Assembly (NCBI RefSeq): GCF_900215505.1
Contig: NZ_LT907844.1
Coordinates: 3,240,001 to 3,304,000 of the forward strand
DNA length: 64,000 bases
Direction of reading: 5' to 3'
Source: Cohaesibacter sp. ES.047
Lineage (GTDB): Bacteria > Pseudomonadota > Alphaproteobacteria > Rhizobiales > Cohaesibacteraceae
Shown: piece by piece, positions 1 through 8,489 of the stretch
How positions within the stretch are numbered: the first letter of the stretch is position 1
Layout of the letters: each line of letters starts with the position of its first letter
Position numbers and translations under genes: made by a program
Notes under the pieces: model-generated
What the model was told of the DNA's origin: nothing
The model's input: only the letters and a program-made list of their open reading frames with translations
Database searches by the model: none

Positions 1-89
1 GCCTAAAGCGGGGCGACAGGGTCTCTTGTCTTGAAACTTTGCGGGTGCTTTCGCTCGTCCCGAAATCAGGGCCGAGCGAAAGCGTTTGT

Positions 90-1208
90 TCAATAGGCGG
101 CACGATAGATTGCCTCGATGTCCGCGACCGAAAGGTCTACAGGGTTCCAGTCGAGCAGCCGCCGGATGGCATGGGATTCTTCTGCCATGGCAGCGAGATC
201 GTCTTCGGGAACACCATAGGCTCTGAGTTGCATGTCGAGGCCTAGCGATTCACAGAAAGCCTTGGCACCCGCCAGAACGGCTTCATTGCTGCCGCCTTCA
301 AAACCAAGGGCTTGGCAAACCTTGTCGGTTTTCTCCGGTACAACCGCAGCATTGGCAGCCAGAGTGTGCGGGAAAACCAGAGCGTTGGCGATGCCATGGG
401 GCAGCTTGTGGCGCGTGCCGAGCGGGTAGGAAACCGCGTGGCCGGATGTTGTGTTGACCGGTCCAAGGCAGACCCCGCCGTAGAAGGCCGCGAGCGCCAG
501 CCCGGTTCGTGCTTCCGCATCAGAACCATCCTCAACCGCACGTTTGAGAAAGCGTCCGACCAGCTCAATGCCCATCATCGCGTAATTGTCGATGATTGGA
601 TGGGAACGTTTGGAGGTGAAGGCCTCAACGCAATGGGCCATGGCGTCAACGCCGGTCGCGGCTGTCACGCGGGCAGGGACCGTCATGGTCAGCGCCGGAT
701 CGATGATCGCAAGGTCGGCCAGCATGTGGACGCTTTCGGTGGCGACTTTGCTCAGGGTCTCCGGATTGGTCATGAGCGCACGTGTGCCAACCTCTGAACC
801 TGTGCCTGCCGTGGTTGGCAATTGGGCCAAACCGACCTTGCGCGGCAGGGCGCGGTGGGGGCCGGAAATGTCGTCAAAGCTGCAGTCTTGCGCGATCAGG
901 ACAGCAACCAGCTTCGCCAGATCCATTGCCGAGCCGCCGCCAAACCCGATGACCACGTCACAGCCTTTGGCTGCTTCGATCGCCTTGTAAAGATTGGGGA
1001 TGTCCGGCTCGGGGACAACATCGGAAAAGCAGGTCACATTCTCAAGATCAAGAAGGTCGAGCCGACCTGCGTTGGCAGCATCTGCCAATACGAACGGGGC
1101 CTTGTAACCCTTTTGGGCGACCCAATCCTTGAGCGTCTTGATGGTCCCGTCTCCAAACCGCACGATGGGTGGAAACTGCATCTCAATGGGCGACGTAAGG
1201 GGTAACAT
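90..1208 (-). CDS. Iron-containing alcohol dehydrogenase (group III)
   Basis: This 372-residue protein should be an NAD(P)-dependent, metal-containing dehydrogenase of the Fe-ADH family, acting in the cytoplasm on an alcohol, aldehyde or short hydroxyacid. The N-terminal nucleotide-binding half has GGGSAMDLAK (about 90-99) and PTTAGTGSE (131-139). The C-terminal half keeps all four expected metal ligands, Asp188 and His192 in GVDAMAH, His257 and His271 in LPHG. Length is normal for the family. It is transcribed away from tctBCA, and its start region holds a TATAAT at 1298-1303 (minus strand) beside a sequence shared with the tctB operator, so it probably belongs to the same sugar-acid regulon. 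A role in handling a C2-C4 aldehyde or keto acid from that pathway is inference; the substrate cannot be read from sequence. Confidence 0.85.
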   Translation of the reverse strand: MLPLTSPIEMQFPPIVRFGDGTIKTLKDWVAQKGYKAPFVLADAANAGRLDLLDLENVTCFSDVVPEPDIPNLYKAIEAAKGCDVVIGFGGGSAMDLAKLVAVLIAQDCSFDDISGPHRALPRKVGLAQLPTTAGTGSEVGTRALMTNPETLSKVATESVHMLADLAIIDPALTMTVPARVTAATGVDAMAHCVEAFTSKRSHPIIDNYAMMGIELVGRFLKRAVEDGSDAEARTGLALAAFYGGVCLGPVNTTSGHAVSYPLGTRHKLPHGIANALVFPHTLAANAAVVPEKTDKVCQALGFEGGSNEAVLAGAKAFCESLGLDMQLRAYGVPEDDLAAMAEESHAIRRLLDWNPVDLSVADIEAIYRAAY

Positions 1209-1305
1209 ATCCTCATTCCTCCGCTTGGGCCGCAGCAGACATATTTGGCGTCTCGAAATGGCGGCCTTTCTATTCCTGTTGGATGCATAAGACGCGCATT
1301 ATAAA

Positions 1306-1316
1306 AATTTGTCAAT
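1306..1316 (-). promoter_or_regulatory. Candidate partial GntR operator before adh
   Basis: On the minus strand this reads ATTGACAAATT, identical over 11 bases to part of the tctB-side site (1509-1519). It lies just upstream of a minus-strand TATAAT (1298-1303) that could be the adh -10 element. The second half of the site is degenerate, so this is weaker than the other two copies. Confidence 0.4.
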
Positions 1317-1512
1317 AATGTTTGTACATGTAAAATTTCGCTGGCTATAGATATTCTAAATGGCGGGAGTTTTGGTTTTGTGTTGATTTTTGCGATTAAA
1401 GAGCAATAAAAACAATGAAATATAAATTTTTTGATTTGCGAATAAATTGGCCTTGATGCGCGCTTGTGAATTTCCATAGGAATAAAGTTAGAAAATTTCC
1501 GATAAGATATTG

Positions 1513-1527
1513 ACAAATTATCAAATT
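1513..1527 (+). promoter_or_regulatory. Probable GntR-family operator before tctB
   Basis: The 15-mer ACAAATTATCAAATT here is repeated exactly at 9655-9669 before the DUF1537 kinase of the same locus. It overlaps a TTGACA hexamer (1510-1515) that could be a -35 element, a position suited to repression. The GntR/FadR protein encoded at 7709-8464 is the natural candidate binder; that link is inference. Confidence 0.6.
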
Positions 1528-1580
1528 CTATACAAGGTGACCCCTAAGGCAGGAGTTGCCTCGAGGGCGGGGTGCCCTTC

Positions 1581-1600
1581 GGCCAACAATTGGCCTTTTT
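1581..1600 (+). terminator. Terminator-like hairpin in the tctB leader
   Basis: GGCCAA-CAA-TTGGCC is followed at once by five T and lies 11 bases before the tctB start, overlapping the approach to its ribosome-binding site (CGGAGG, 1601-1606). It could attenuate transcription or limit translation. The stem is only six base pairs, so the effect is uncertain. Confidence 0.4.
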
Positions 1601-1611
1601 CGGAGGATTCA

Positions 1612-2073
1612 ATGTCGACAATTTCACCGCGCAAAAGTGATATGTGGATCGGTGGCTGCTTGCTGGTCTTTTGTATTGTGGTTGCCTGGCTAACCCTTTC
1701 CATCAAGAGCGGTATGGGTAGCTCGTCTGCTGGGCCCTCTATGATCCCATGGATGATGATTGGCGCAGTGGCTTTTTTGTCGTTGGTGCTGATTGGTCGC
1801 TCATTGGGTGGCAATAAAGAAGGCGAAGAGAGTAAGATCTCAATGCCTGATGCCCGCACTCTGCTGATTATGCTTGGCTTCGTGCTGTTGCTTACCGCAT
1901 ATGCAGCAGCCTTCTATCCCGTTGGTTACATTCCCGCGACGCTGATTACCTTCGTTGTTGGTCTGTGGCTCTTGGGCGAGCGGCGCTGGTACATTCTGGT
2001 GCTGTTTCCGCTGATAATGACCTTTGTTGTCTATTTCGGCTTTACCCGCCTTTTGACTGTTTGGCTTCCGTAA
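1612..2073 (+). CDS. tctB: TTT transporter small membrane subunit TctB
   Basis: This 153-residue protein is the small integral membrane subunit of a tripartite tricarboxylate transporter, which works with TctA and the binding protein TctC to import carboxylates. It shows about four hydrophobic segments: near residues 12-32, 43-60, 80-105 and 115-150, the usual TctB layout. I chose the ATG at 1612 because CGGAGG lies six bases upstream. Gene order tctB-tctC-tctA differs from the classical tctCBA order of Salmonella but is common for TTT loci. The substrate is probably the sugar acid degraded by the genes downstream rather than citrate; this is inferred from context only. Confidence 0.85.
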   Translation: MSTISPRKSDMWIGGCLLVFCIVVAWLTLSIKSGMGSSSAGPSMIPWMMIGAVAFLSLVLIGRSLGGNKEGEESKISMPDARTLLIMLGFVLLLTAYAAAFYPVGYIPATLITFVVGLWLLGERRWYILVLFPLIMTFVVYFGFTRLLTVWLP

Positions 2074-2108
2074 AACCATCAACAATATATCCTTGGGAGG
2101 ATACAAAG

Positions 2109-3074
2109 ATGAACATTTCAAAACTCGCCCTGTCTGTTGCAGCAACGGCCATCATGGCCACCGGTGTAGCCTCCGCTGCCGACTTCCCGGTTCGCCCCAT
2201 TCAGGTTGTTGTTCCTTATTCCGCAGGTGGATCCACGGATCTTTCGTTGCGCGTGTTTGCTGATACGTTCGAGAAAAAGTTCGAAGGCAAGCAGATGGTT
2301 ATTCGCAACCAGCCAGGTGGCGGTGGTGCCATTGGTACGTCTGCAGCAGCGCATGGTCGCGCTGACGGCTATACCCTTGGCGCAGCTGCGCAGGGCCCGA
2401 TCGCCATCAAGCCGCATATCGGCGGCACCGATTATCAGGTTGATGACTTGGCTTTCGTTGGTCTCTTTGCTCGCTCCTTGCAGGTTATGGTGGCTTGTAA
2501 GGATGCTCCGTTCACCGATTATGACTCCTTCGTAGAATACGCCAAGGGCAACAAGCCGCAGGTCGGTAACTCCGGTGCCGGTGGCGCAAACCAGGTGTCA
2601 GCCGAAGCCTTTGCCAAGGCTGCTGGTATCAAGATCGAATCCATCCCCTTCCAGGGGTCATCCAAAGCACGGACCGCATGTATCGGTGGTCACATCGATG
2701 CCATGGTTGCTTCCCCGGCTGAAGCCAAAGCGGCGTCAGATGCAGGCCAGATGACGCCTTTGTTTGTGATGGAAGAAAAACGGATCGATCTGTTCCCCGA
2801 CACCCCAACTGCAGTGGAAAAAGGCGTCGACTTCACTTGGTCTTCCTGGAAAGGCCTGATTGCGCCAAAAGACACGCCTGAAGCAGAGCTTGCATGGCTG
2901 CGCGATGCTGTGAAAGAAGTCGCAACCGATCCGGATTTTGTGACCAAGATGACCGACATGGGCGAATTCGTAACCTTTGAGGACGCTTCAACCTTCGAAA
3001 AACGCGTTCACAATGACAGCGAAGTCGCCAAGACGGTTCTTGAAGAGCTCGGCATGCTGGGCATGAACAAATAA
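2109..3074 (+). CDS. tctC: TTT transporter substrate-binding protein TctC
   Basis: This 321-residue periplasmic protein is the solute receptor of the TTT importer (Bug/TctC family). It begins with a clear signal peptide (positive start, hydrophobic core, cleavage after ASA near residue 22), then the typical mature start DFPVRPIQVVVPYSAGGSTD and the NQPGGGGAIGT segment that lines the carboxylate site. GGGAGG at 2095-2100 supports the ATG at 2109. Mature length is normal. It is followed by a strong stem-loop before tctA, which would keep the binding-protein part of the message abundant. The ligand is not predictable from the sequence; the neighbourhood points to a four-carbon or related sugar acid. 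Confidence 0.9.
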   Translation: MNISKLALSVAATAIMATGVASAADFPVRPIQVVVPYSAGGSTDLSLRVFADTFEKKFEGKQMVIRNQPGGGGAIGTSAAAHGRADGYTLGAAAQGPIAIKPHIGGTDYQVDDLAFVGLFARSLQVMVACKDAPFTDYDSFVEYAKGNKPQVGNSGAGGANQVSAEAFAKAAGIKIESIPFQGSSKARTACIGGHIDAMVASPAEAKAASDAGQMTPLFVMEEKRIDLFPDTPTAVEKGVDFTWSSWKGLIAPKDTPEAELAWLRDAVKEVATDPDFVTKMTDMGEFVTFEDASTFEKRVHNDSEVAKTVLEELGMLGMNK

Positions 3075-3108
3075 CAGAGAACGGCCCTGTGGCCGCTTCG
3101 ATCTGACA

Positions 3109-3133
3109 GGGGAGCGCGCGATGTGCGCTCCCC
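3109..3133 (+). other. Stem-loop between tctC and tctA
   Basis: GGGGAGCGC and GCGCTCCCC form a perfect nine-pair stem with a seven-base loop. There is no T-run, so it is more likely an mRNA 3'-end stabiliser or processing site for the tctBC part than a full terminator. Confidence 0.55.
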
Positions 3134-3195
3134 ATTCCCTCGCAAATGATCGCTACGTCTTAAGGACGCTCAGCCAACTTGCCTGAAAGTGCAGC

Positions 3196-4698
3196 ATGGA
3201 AACGCTCTCCTATCTTGCGCCGCTTCTCCAGTTTGATGTGATCTGGACCATTGCCCTTGGTACCCTCGGCGGTCTCGTGATCGGCGCACTTCCCGGATTG
3301 ACCGCCACAATGGGTGTGGCGCTTCTCATCCCTCTGACCTTCAGCATGACCCCGGTTATGGGGCTGAATATGCTGATCGGCATTTATATCGGCGGCATCT
3401 ATGGCGGCTGTGTCTCCTCGATCCTTCTCAGAACGCCAGGCACGCCAGCCTCTGCTGCCACCGTCCTTGATGGCTATCCGATGGCGCAAAAAGGCGAAGC
3501 GGGTAAGGCGCTGGGCATGGCGACCATCGCCTCAACGATCGGCGGGCTGATCGCCGCTGTTGTTCTGGCAACGCTCGCGCCGCAACTTGCAAGCATCGCG
3601 CTTGAATTTGGCGCGCCTGAATATTTCGCTCTTGCCCTGTTTGGCCTCACCATCATTGCTTCTTTGTCTGGTGACCTTGTCAAAGGGGCTATCTCGGGTT
3701 GTCTGGGGATTCTGATCGCCTGCGTCGGCGCCGACCCGATTTCCGGTGTCATGCGCTACACCTTCGGCATCAATGGCTTTGCATCCGGATTTGCCTTTAC
3801 CCCCGCCCTGATCGGCTTGTTTGCCTTGTCCGAAGTGTTCACCCAGCTTGAGCGTCTGTCCAACAAAGATGACGGTATCATCAGCAACGTGGCGAACCGT
3901 TGGCCCAGCATGAAAGAAATGAAGGAAAGCGCACCAGCCCTCATCCGTGGGTCTATCATCGGCACCTTTATTGGCATCGTGCCGGGGACCGGCTCCGGAA
4001 CGGCCTCCTGGATTTCCTACAACGAAGCGCGCCGGACATCCAAGACGCCCGAGAAGTTCGGCACTGGATATGCGCCCGGCGTTGCTGCGACCGAGTCCGC
4101 CAACAATGCGGTCTGTGCGTCTGCTCTTATTCCGCTGCTGGCGCTTGGTGTGCCGGGTGATGTGGTTACCGCTGTTCTGATGGGTGGCCTGATGATTCAG
4201 GGCCTAGCACCCGGGCCGATGCTGTTCCAGACCAACCCGGATATCGTCGTCGGTATCTTCGGCGGCACCTTCTTGGCGACCATCTTCATGTTCATCTTCG
4301 GTATGTTGCTCATTCCGGTCTTCTCCAAGATCCTGATGGTTCCGCGCCGCATGTTGACCATTTCCATCGTCATCTTCTGCTTTATCGGTTCCTTCTCCAT
4401 CAACCTCAACCCGGTCGATCTCTACACAATGGTCGGGTTCGGTGTGCTGGGGTGGGGCATGCAGAAATTCGGCTTCAGTCAGGCTGCGCTTTGTATCGCC
4501 CTAATCCTCGGTCCGATGATGGAATCCAACCTTCGCCGTGGCCTGTTGCAGACTGGTGATGATGTCATCGCCTTTGTCTCCGGCCCGATTACCCTTCTGT
4601 TCCTCGGCCTGACAGTCTTGTCTCTTGCCTGGCCGCTCATCTCCAAGGCGCGCTCCAAGTCTGGTACTTCCAGTGTGGCCCTGAACGAAACGGAGTAA
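3196..4698 (+). CDS. tctA: TTT transporter large membrane subunit TctA
   Basis: This 500-residue polytopic protein is the large permease subunit of the TTT importer and carries solute across the inner membrane, driven by an ion gradient. It has the family-typical start with GALPGLTATMGVALLIPLTF (about 35-54) and the GIYIGGIYGGCVSSILLRTPGTP segment that follows. The second half contains the matching GIVPGTGSGTASWISYNEARRTSK region, as expected for two inverted halves. About eleven or twelve hydrophobic segments are visible. It ends four bases before the lyase gene, so the transporter and enzymes are probably co-transcribed. No strong ribosome-binding site precedes this start (GAAAG only). Confidence 0.92.
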   Translation: METLSYLAPLLQFDVIWTIALGTLGGLVIGALPGLTATMGVALLIPLTFSMTPVMGLNMLIGIYIGGIYGGCVSSILLRTPGTPASAATVLDGYPMAQKGEAGKALGMATIASTIGGLIAAVVLATLAPQLASIALEFGAPEYFALALFGLTIIASLSGDLVKGAISGCLGILIACVGADPISGVMRYTFGINGFASGFAFTPALIGLFALSEVFTQLERLSNKDDGIISNVANRWPSMKEMKESAPALIRGSIIGTFIGIVPGTGSGTASWISYNEARRTSKTPEKFGTGYAPGVAATESANNAVCASALIPLLALGVPGDVVTAVLMGGLMIQGLAPGPMLFQTNPDIVVGIFGGTFLATIFMFIFGMLLIPVFSKILMVPRRMLTISIVIFCFIGSFSINLNPVDLYTMVGFGVLGWGMQKFGFSQAALCIALILGPMMESNLRRGLLQTGDDVIAFVSGPITLLFLGLTVLSLAWPLISKARSKSGTSSVALNETE

Positions 4699-4702
4699 AT
4701 CC

Positions 4703-5584
4703 ATGACCAAAGAAGCCTATGTGGCCCTCGTTAGCTGCTTCAACGACGACGAAACGCTGAACTACGAGGCGACCCGCGCTCAGGTCCGCCGCCAGATCGA
4801 AGCTGGCAACAACATCCTTGCCGCTGGTACCAACGGCGATTTCTCTGCCCTGACGTTCGAGGAAAAGGTCAAGCTGACCGCAGAAGTCGTTGATGAGGCC
4901 AAAGGCCGTTGCAAGGTGATCGTCAACGCCGGGATGCCAGCCACCTTCGAGACCGTCAAGCTGGCCAAGGAATGTGACAAGATCGGTGTTGATGGCATTG
5001 CGGTGATCACGCCATTCTTCATTGCCTGCACGCAGGATGGTCTGGAACGTCACTATCTGACGGTTGCCGATAGCGTCGATACGCCGATCTATCTCTATGA
5101 CATTCCGGCCCGCACCCAGAACCACATCGAACCGGCAACCGCGCGCAAACTTGCCGCGCACCCGAATATTGCCGGGATCAAGGATAGCGGCGGCCAGCAG
5201 GAGACCCTGTCCGAATATCTCAAAGTCGGCAACGAGGTCGAAGGCTTCGGCGTCTATTCCGGCCCGGACCATCTCGTCCACTGGGCGCTTCAGAACGGTG
5301 CAGCCGGTGCGATCTCCGGCCTTGGCAACGTGCTGCCGCATGTGCTCGCCAAGATCATTTCCTGCTTCAATGCAGGGGACGAAGAGGGCGCCGCTGCCGC
5401 TCAGGTCACCTATGGCAACTTCCGCAAAGATCTTTATGGCCTCGGCTTCCCGCCAGCCATGGTCAAGCGTGCTCTTTGGGTGATGGACAAATCCGTTGGT
5501 GCTTCCCGCCAGCCCGCGCTGCTGCCTGATCCCGAGCAGGACAAACTGGTTGAAGCTGTTCTCAAGAAATACGAGCTGATTTGA
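4703..5584 (+). CDS. DapA/NAL-superfamily lyase or synthase
   Basis: This 293-residue protein belongs to the dihydrodipicolinate synthase / N-acetylneuraminate lyase superfamily of TIM-barrel Schiff-base enzymes, which join or split pyruvate and an aldehyde, or dehydrate sugar acids. The Schiff-base lysine is in GIKDSGG (near 161), the catalytic tyrosine in YLYDIPA (near 133), and the carboxylate-binding motif reads GTNGDFS (near 42) where GTTGE or GTNGE is usual. It is not expected to be the housekeeping DapA because it sits in a transporter-catabolic operon between tctA and a hydroxyacid dehydrogenase. Likely role: aldol cleavage or dehydration of a 2-keto-3-deoxy acid. Substrate unknown. 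Confidence 0.8.
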   Translation: MTKEAYVALVSCFNDDETLNYEATRAQVRRQIEAGNNILAAGTNGDFSALTFEEKVKLTAEVVDEAKGRCKVIVNAGMPATFETVKLAKECDKIGVDGIAVITPFFIACTQDGLERHYLTVADSVDTPIYLYDIPARTQNHIEPATARKLAAHPNIAGIKDSGGQQETLSEYLKVGNEVEGFGVYSGPDHLVHWALQNGAAGAISGLGNVLPHVLAKIISCFNAGDEEGAAAAQVTYGNFRKDLYGLGFPPAMVKRALWVMDKSVGASRQPALLPDPEQDKLVEAVLKKYELI

Positions 5585-6549
5585 TGGTGAAAGTCCTCAC
5601 GACCTCTCCCGGCTTTGGCAAACACGGCCGGGTTCCTGATCGGATCGCCGAAATGGGCTGGGATCTGGTTCGCTGTGACGATGCCTCCAAACCCGATGGT
5701 GGCGTTTCTGATCAGATTGCCGATGCGGATATTCTCGTGGTGGGCCTCGTGCCCGCCACCGCAGAAACCCTCGTTGGTGCAGACAATCTCAAAGCGGTTA
5801 TCAAGCATGGCGTTGGCGTCGATAACATCGATATCCCCGCATGCACGGCAGCAGGGCTGCCGGTTTGCAACACGCCTGCGGCCAATGCAAACGCAGTTGC
5901 CGAGCTGGCCATGGGTCTATTGTATGCCATGGCGCGTTTCATCCCTCAGGGGCATGTCTCGGTAACCTCGGGCAAATGGGACCGCCGGGTTGGAACCGAA
6001 CTCTCCGGCAAGGTGCTTGGCATCGTCGGCCTCGGCAACATCGGCAAGAAATTGGCTCGTCACGCAATTGGTGTGGGGATCAAGGTGGTTGCGACCGATC
6101 CTTATGCGGATATGGACTTCGCCAAGGAGCATGATATCGAAATTCTGCCACTCGAGGACCTGCTCGGCAAGGCGGACTATGTGTCGCTCCATATTTTCGG
6201 CGGTAAGGACAACGCAGCGCTGATCAATCGGGAAACCATCGCAAAGATGAAGCCCGGATCCAAGCTGATCAATCTTGCCCGTGGCGAGGTGGTCGACCTT
6301 GATGCCGTGGCCGAAGCGCTTGAAAGCGGTCATTTGGGAGGTGTCGCAATTGATGCCTACGTCACCGAGCCGCCCGAAACCAGCCATCCGGTCTTTGGTC
6401 ATCCCAACGCGATCTTCACGCCTCATTCCGGCGCGGACACCAAGGAGGCGGTTGAAAATGTTGGCCTCATGGTCGTCGAAGATATCGCAACCATTCTTGA
6501 TGGCGGCACGCCGAAGCGCTGCCTGAACGCAGCCGAACTGAAAAAGTGA
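5584..6549 (+). CDS. D-2-hydroxyacid dehydrogenase (SerA-like)
   Basis: This 321-residue enzyme is an NAD(P)-dependent D-2-hydroxyacid dehydrogenase of the phosphoglycerate dehydrogenase group, without the C-terminal regulatory domains of full SerA. The Rossmann fold motif [11 protein letters not shown] lies near residue 143. The catalytic set is present: Arg in NLARGEVVD, Glu in the segment VTEPPE, His in FTPHSGADT. The ATG at 5584 overlaps the stop of the upstream lyase by one base (TGATG), so the two are translationally coupled. It probably oxidises or reduces a 2-hydroxy or 2-keto acid made or used by the neighbouring lyase. The exact substrate is unknown. Confidence 0.85.
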   Translation: MVKVLTTSPGFGKHGRVPDRIAEMGWDLVRCDDASKPDGGVSDQIADADILVVGLVPATAETLVGADNLKAVIKHGVGVDNIDIPACTAAGLPVCNTPAANANAVAELAMGLLYAMARFIPQGHVSVTSGKWDRRVGTELSGKVLGIVGLGNIGKKLARHAIGVGIKVVATDPYADMDFAKEHDIEILPLEDLLGKADYVSLHIFGGKDNAALINRETIAKMKPGSKLINLARGEVVDLDAVAEALESGHLGGVAIDAYVTEPPETSHPVFGHPNAIFTPHSGADTKEAVENVGLMVVEDIATILDGGTPKRCLNAAELKK

Positions 6550-6579
6550 GGGCAGGGGGCTTTCTCTGCCCCCTCCCTC
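6548..6579 (+). other. Imperfect hairpin before pdxA
   Basis: GAGGGCAGGGGGC pairs with GCCCCCTCCCTC (one bulge) right at the end of the dehydrogenase gene. No T-run follows, so I read it as an mRNA stability or processing element. Confidence 0.4.
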
Positions 6580-6605
6580 AACTTGCTCAAGTCAAGGAGA
6601 AAGAC

Positions 6606-7592
6606 ATGTCAAACAACCCAGTTGTCATAACGATGGGAGATCCATCCGGGGTTGGCGCCGAAGTAATCGTCAAGGCCATGGCCACCTTGCCTGCCGCTGA
6701 TCGGGCGCAATATGCGGTGATCGGCGACATGGATACATTGGAGCGCGCCAGAGCCGTTTGCGGTGTTGATCTGCCGCTTCATAATTACGGTGAAAAGGGA
6801 GCCGTGGGCTCGCTGGCTATCGTTTACATCCCCGTCGCAGATCTGCCCGGTGAGTTTGGTATATTGTCCCCGGCTTGTGGTGAGGCTTCGTATCAATATA
6901 TCAAGAAAGCCGTCGAGATGGTTCAGGGCGGCGAGGCCGTCGGTATCGTCACCGCACCGATCAACAAGGCAACTCTCAATGCTGCCGGGCATCATTTCGA
7001 TGGCCATACGGGTATGCTGGCCCATCTGACCGGGTCAAAAAGCTCTTGGATGCTGCTCGCGTCTGAAACGCTCAATGTGCTGCATATCTCAACGCACGTG
7101 TCTCTGAAAACCGCAATCGAGCGGTCTACGCCTGAGCGGGTGCTCGCAACCATCCGCATGGGCGACAGACACTTCAAGCGCATGGGCTATGAAAACCCGC
7201 GCATCGCCGTTGCCGGTATCAACCCCCATTGTGGTGAGGGTGGACTGTTTGGCGATGAAGACGATGTTCAGACGCTGCCCGGTGTCGAGTTGGCACAGAA
7301 GGAAGGCATCAACGTCGTTGGTCCAATTCCCGCAGACACGGTCTACCACCGTGCCAACACCGGCGCCTTCGATCTGGTCATCGCCCAATATCATGATCAG
7401 GGCCATATCCCGATCAAGCTGATCGCCTTCGACAGCGCCGTCAACGTATCGCTGGGCCTGCCCATAGATCGCTGTTCGGTGGATCATGGAACCGCTTTTG
7501 ATATCGCCGGGACAAACAAGGCCAACCATGTCAACATGCTGTCGGCGCTGGATTATTCCGCCAAACTGGCGGCGACCCGCTCGAAACGCTAG
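6606..7592 (+). CDS. pdxA2: PdxA2-type 4-phospho-acid-sugar dehydrogenase
   Basis: This 328-residue enzyme is a member of the PdxA family of divalent-metal, NAD-dependent dehydrogenases. It has GDPSGVGAE at 11-19, GHTGML at 133-138, and three metal-binding histidines that match E. coli PdxA: His164 (STHV), His208 (NPHCGEGG) and His263 (YHDQGH). A DUF1537 kinase lies in the same locus. In described catabolic pathways that pair converts D-threonate or D-erythronate to the 4-phosphate and then, by oxidation and decarboxylation, to dihydroxyacetone phosphate. I therefore favour PdxA2 over vitamin B6 synthesis. The start at 6606 has AAGGAGA six bases upstream. A strong terminator follows. Confidence 0.85.
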   Translation: MSNNPVVITMGDPSGVGAEVIVKAMATLPAADRAQYAVIGDMDTLERARAVCGVDLPLHNYGEKGAVGSLAIVYIPVADLPGEFGILSPACGEASYQYIKKAVEMVQGGEAVGIVTAPINKATLNAAGHHFDGHTGMLAHLTGSKSSWMLLASETLNVLHISTHVSLKTAIERSTPERVLATIRMGDRHFKRMGYENPRIAVAGINPHCGEGGLFGDEDDVQTLPGVELAQKEGINVVGPIPADTVYHRANTGAFDLVIAQYHDQGHIPIKLIAFDSAVNVSLGLPIDRCSVDHGTAFDIAGTNKANHVNMLSALDYSAKLAATRSKR

Positions 7593-7625
7593 ATGTCGGT
7601 TCGCTACTATCTCAGTCGAAATTGC

Positions 7626-7651
7626 AAAGGGAGCCAAAAGGCTCCCTTTTT
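7626..7651 (+). terminator. Intrinsic terminator after pdxA2
   Basis: AAAGGGAGCC-AAAA-GGCTCCCTTT is a perfect ten-pair stem running into TT. The A-rich left side means it could also work for the converging gntR gene. Confidence 0.85.
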
Positions 7652-7708
7652 GTGTCTGCAAGCTGTCGCATACTGCGCGGCGTGGGATCTCATGGCCATT
7701 GTCGGGCT

Positions 7709-8464
7709 TTAGGACGGATCCGGCATTTTGAGGTTGATCAGGCCGCCGCCGAACAGTCGATCTCGCGAATGTTCGAGATGGGAGCGCATCAGCTTTGATG
7801 CCAATGCGCCGTCGCGAGCACGAATGGCGTTGCTGATTTCCAGATGTTCTTCGAACACGAAAGCCAGCGCCTTGCCGCCCTCGTTGAGGAGGGACTGGCC
7901 GTGCATCTGCATGCCGACATAGATATGTTCCCTCAGAGCACGCATTGCCGCTTCAAAATAATGATTGTTCGTTGCCTTGGCGATGGCGATGTGAAAGGCA
8001 AAGTCAGCGTCTTCGCGGTGGATCTGGCTGCCAGTCGCGGTGCGCATCAACTCGAGCGCATCCTCAAGGTCAGCCATGATTGCGGTGTTGTGGCGTTCGG
8101 CTGCCAGAACCGCTGCGGTGGTTTCCAGATTGAGGCGGAATTCATAGCAGCGCTGAATGTCGGCCAGTGTTTCTACACGAGCAAAACCAACCGGTGACAC
8201 CGACGGTGCGCGCACGTAATTGCCAGCACCCTGCCTGGCGTAGATCACGCCCTCCTTGCGCAACTTCTCCAGCGCGGACCGCAGCACAGGACGCGATACA
8301 CCGAACTCCTCAGACAGTTGATGTTCTGACGGCAGGCGTTGATTGACAGGATAGTCGCCATTGGAGATGCGACTGAACAGGCTGTGATAGACCTTGTCTG
8401 CCAGAAGGCGTCGCGGTTTGCTCTTGGTTTCTTTGGCATTATTGTTTTCAGTCACAGCAAACAT
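7709..8464 (-). CDS. GntR-family regulator, FadR/FCD subgroup
   Basis: This 251-residue DNA-binding regulator has an N-terminal winged helix (about 22-88; LPSEHQLSEEFGVSRPVLRSALEKL, with the GAGNYV wing) and a C-terminal helical FCD ligand domain. The FCD metal-site residues are visible: an Asp and His in DADFAFHIAIAK, a His in EEHLEI, and a His in SHLEHSRDRL. FCD domains usually bind organic or sugar acids through a metal. The gene lies 25 bases downstream of the DUF1537 kinase on the same strand, so they probably form an operon. The shared operator-like 15-mer before tctB and before the kinase suggests local, probably repressive and autoregulatory, control. Confidence 0.88.
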   Translation of the reverse strand: MFAVTENNNAKETKSKPRRLLADKVYHSLFSRISNGDYPVNQRLPSEHQLSEEFGVSRPVLRSALEKLRKEGVIYARQGAGNYVRAPSVSPVGFARVETLADIQRCYEFRLNLETTAAVLAAERHNTAIMADLEDALELMRTATGSQIHREDADFAFHIAIAKATNNHYFEAAMRALREHIYVGMQMHGQSLLNEGGKALAFVFEEHLEISNAIRARDGALASKLMRSHLEHSRDRLFGGGLINLKMPDPS

Positions 8465-8489
8465 ACCCCTCCCGGCACAGGTGATTGAC

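Larger units (their letters stand above)
1209..1611. other. Divergent intergenic region, adh / tctB
   Basis: This AT-rich stretch separates the divergent alcohol dehydrogenase and tctBCA genes. It contains the probable regulator sites listed separately (1306-1316 and 1513-1527) and a terminator-like hairpin in the tctB leader. No coding sequence is convincing here. Confidence 0.7.

Noticed and set aside
1-89. Possible gene at the left edge
   Set aside because: Only 89 bases precede the end of the dehydrogenase gene. No start signal or family match is visible.
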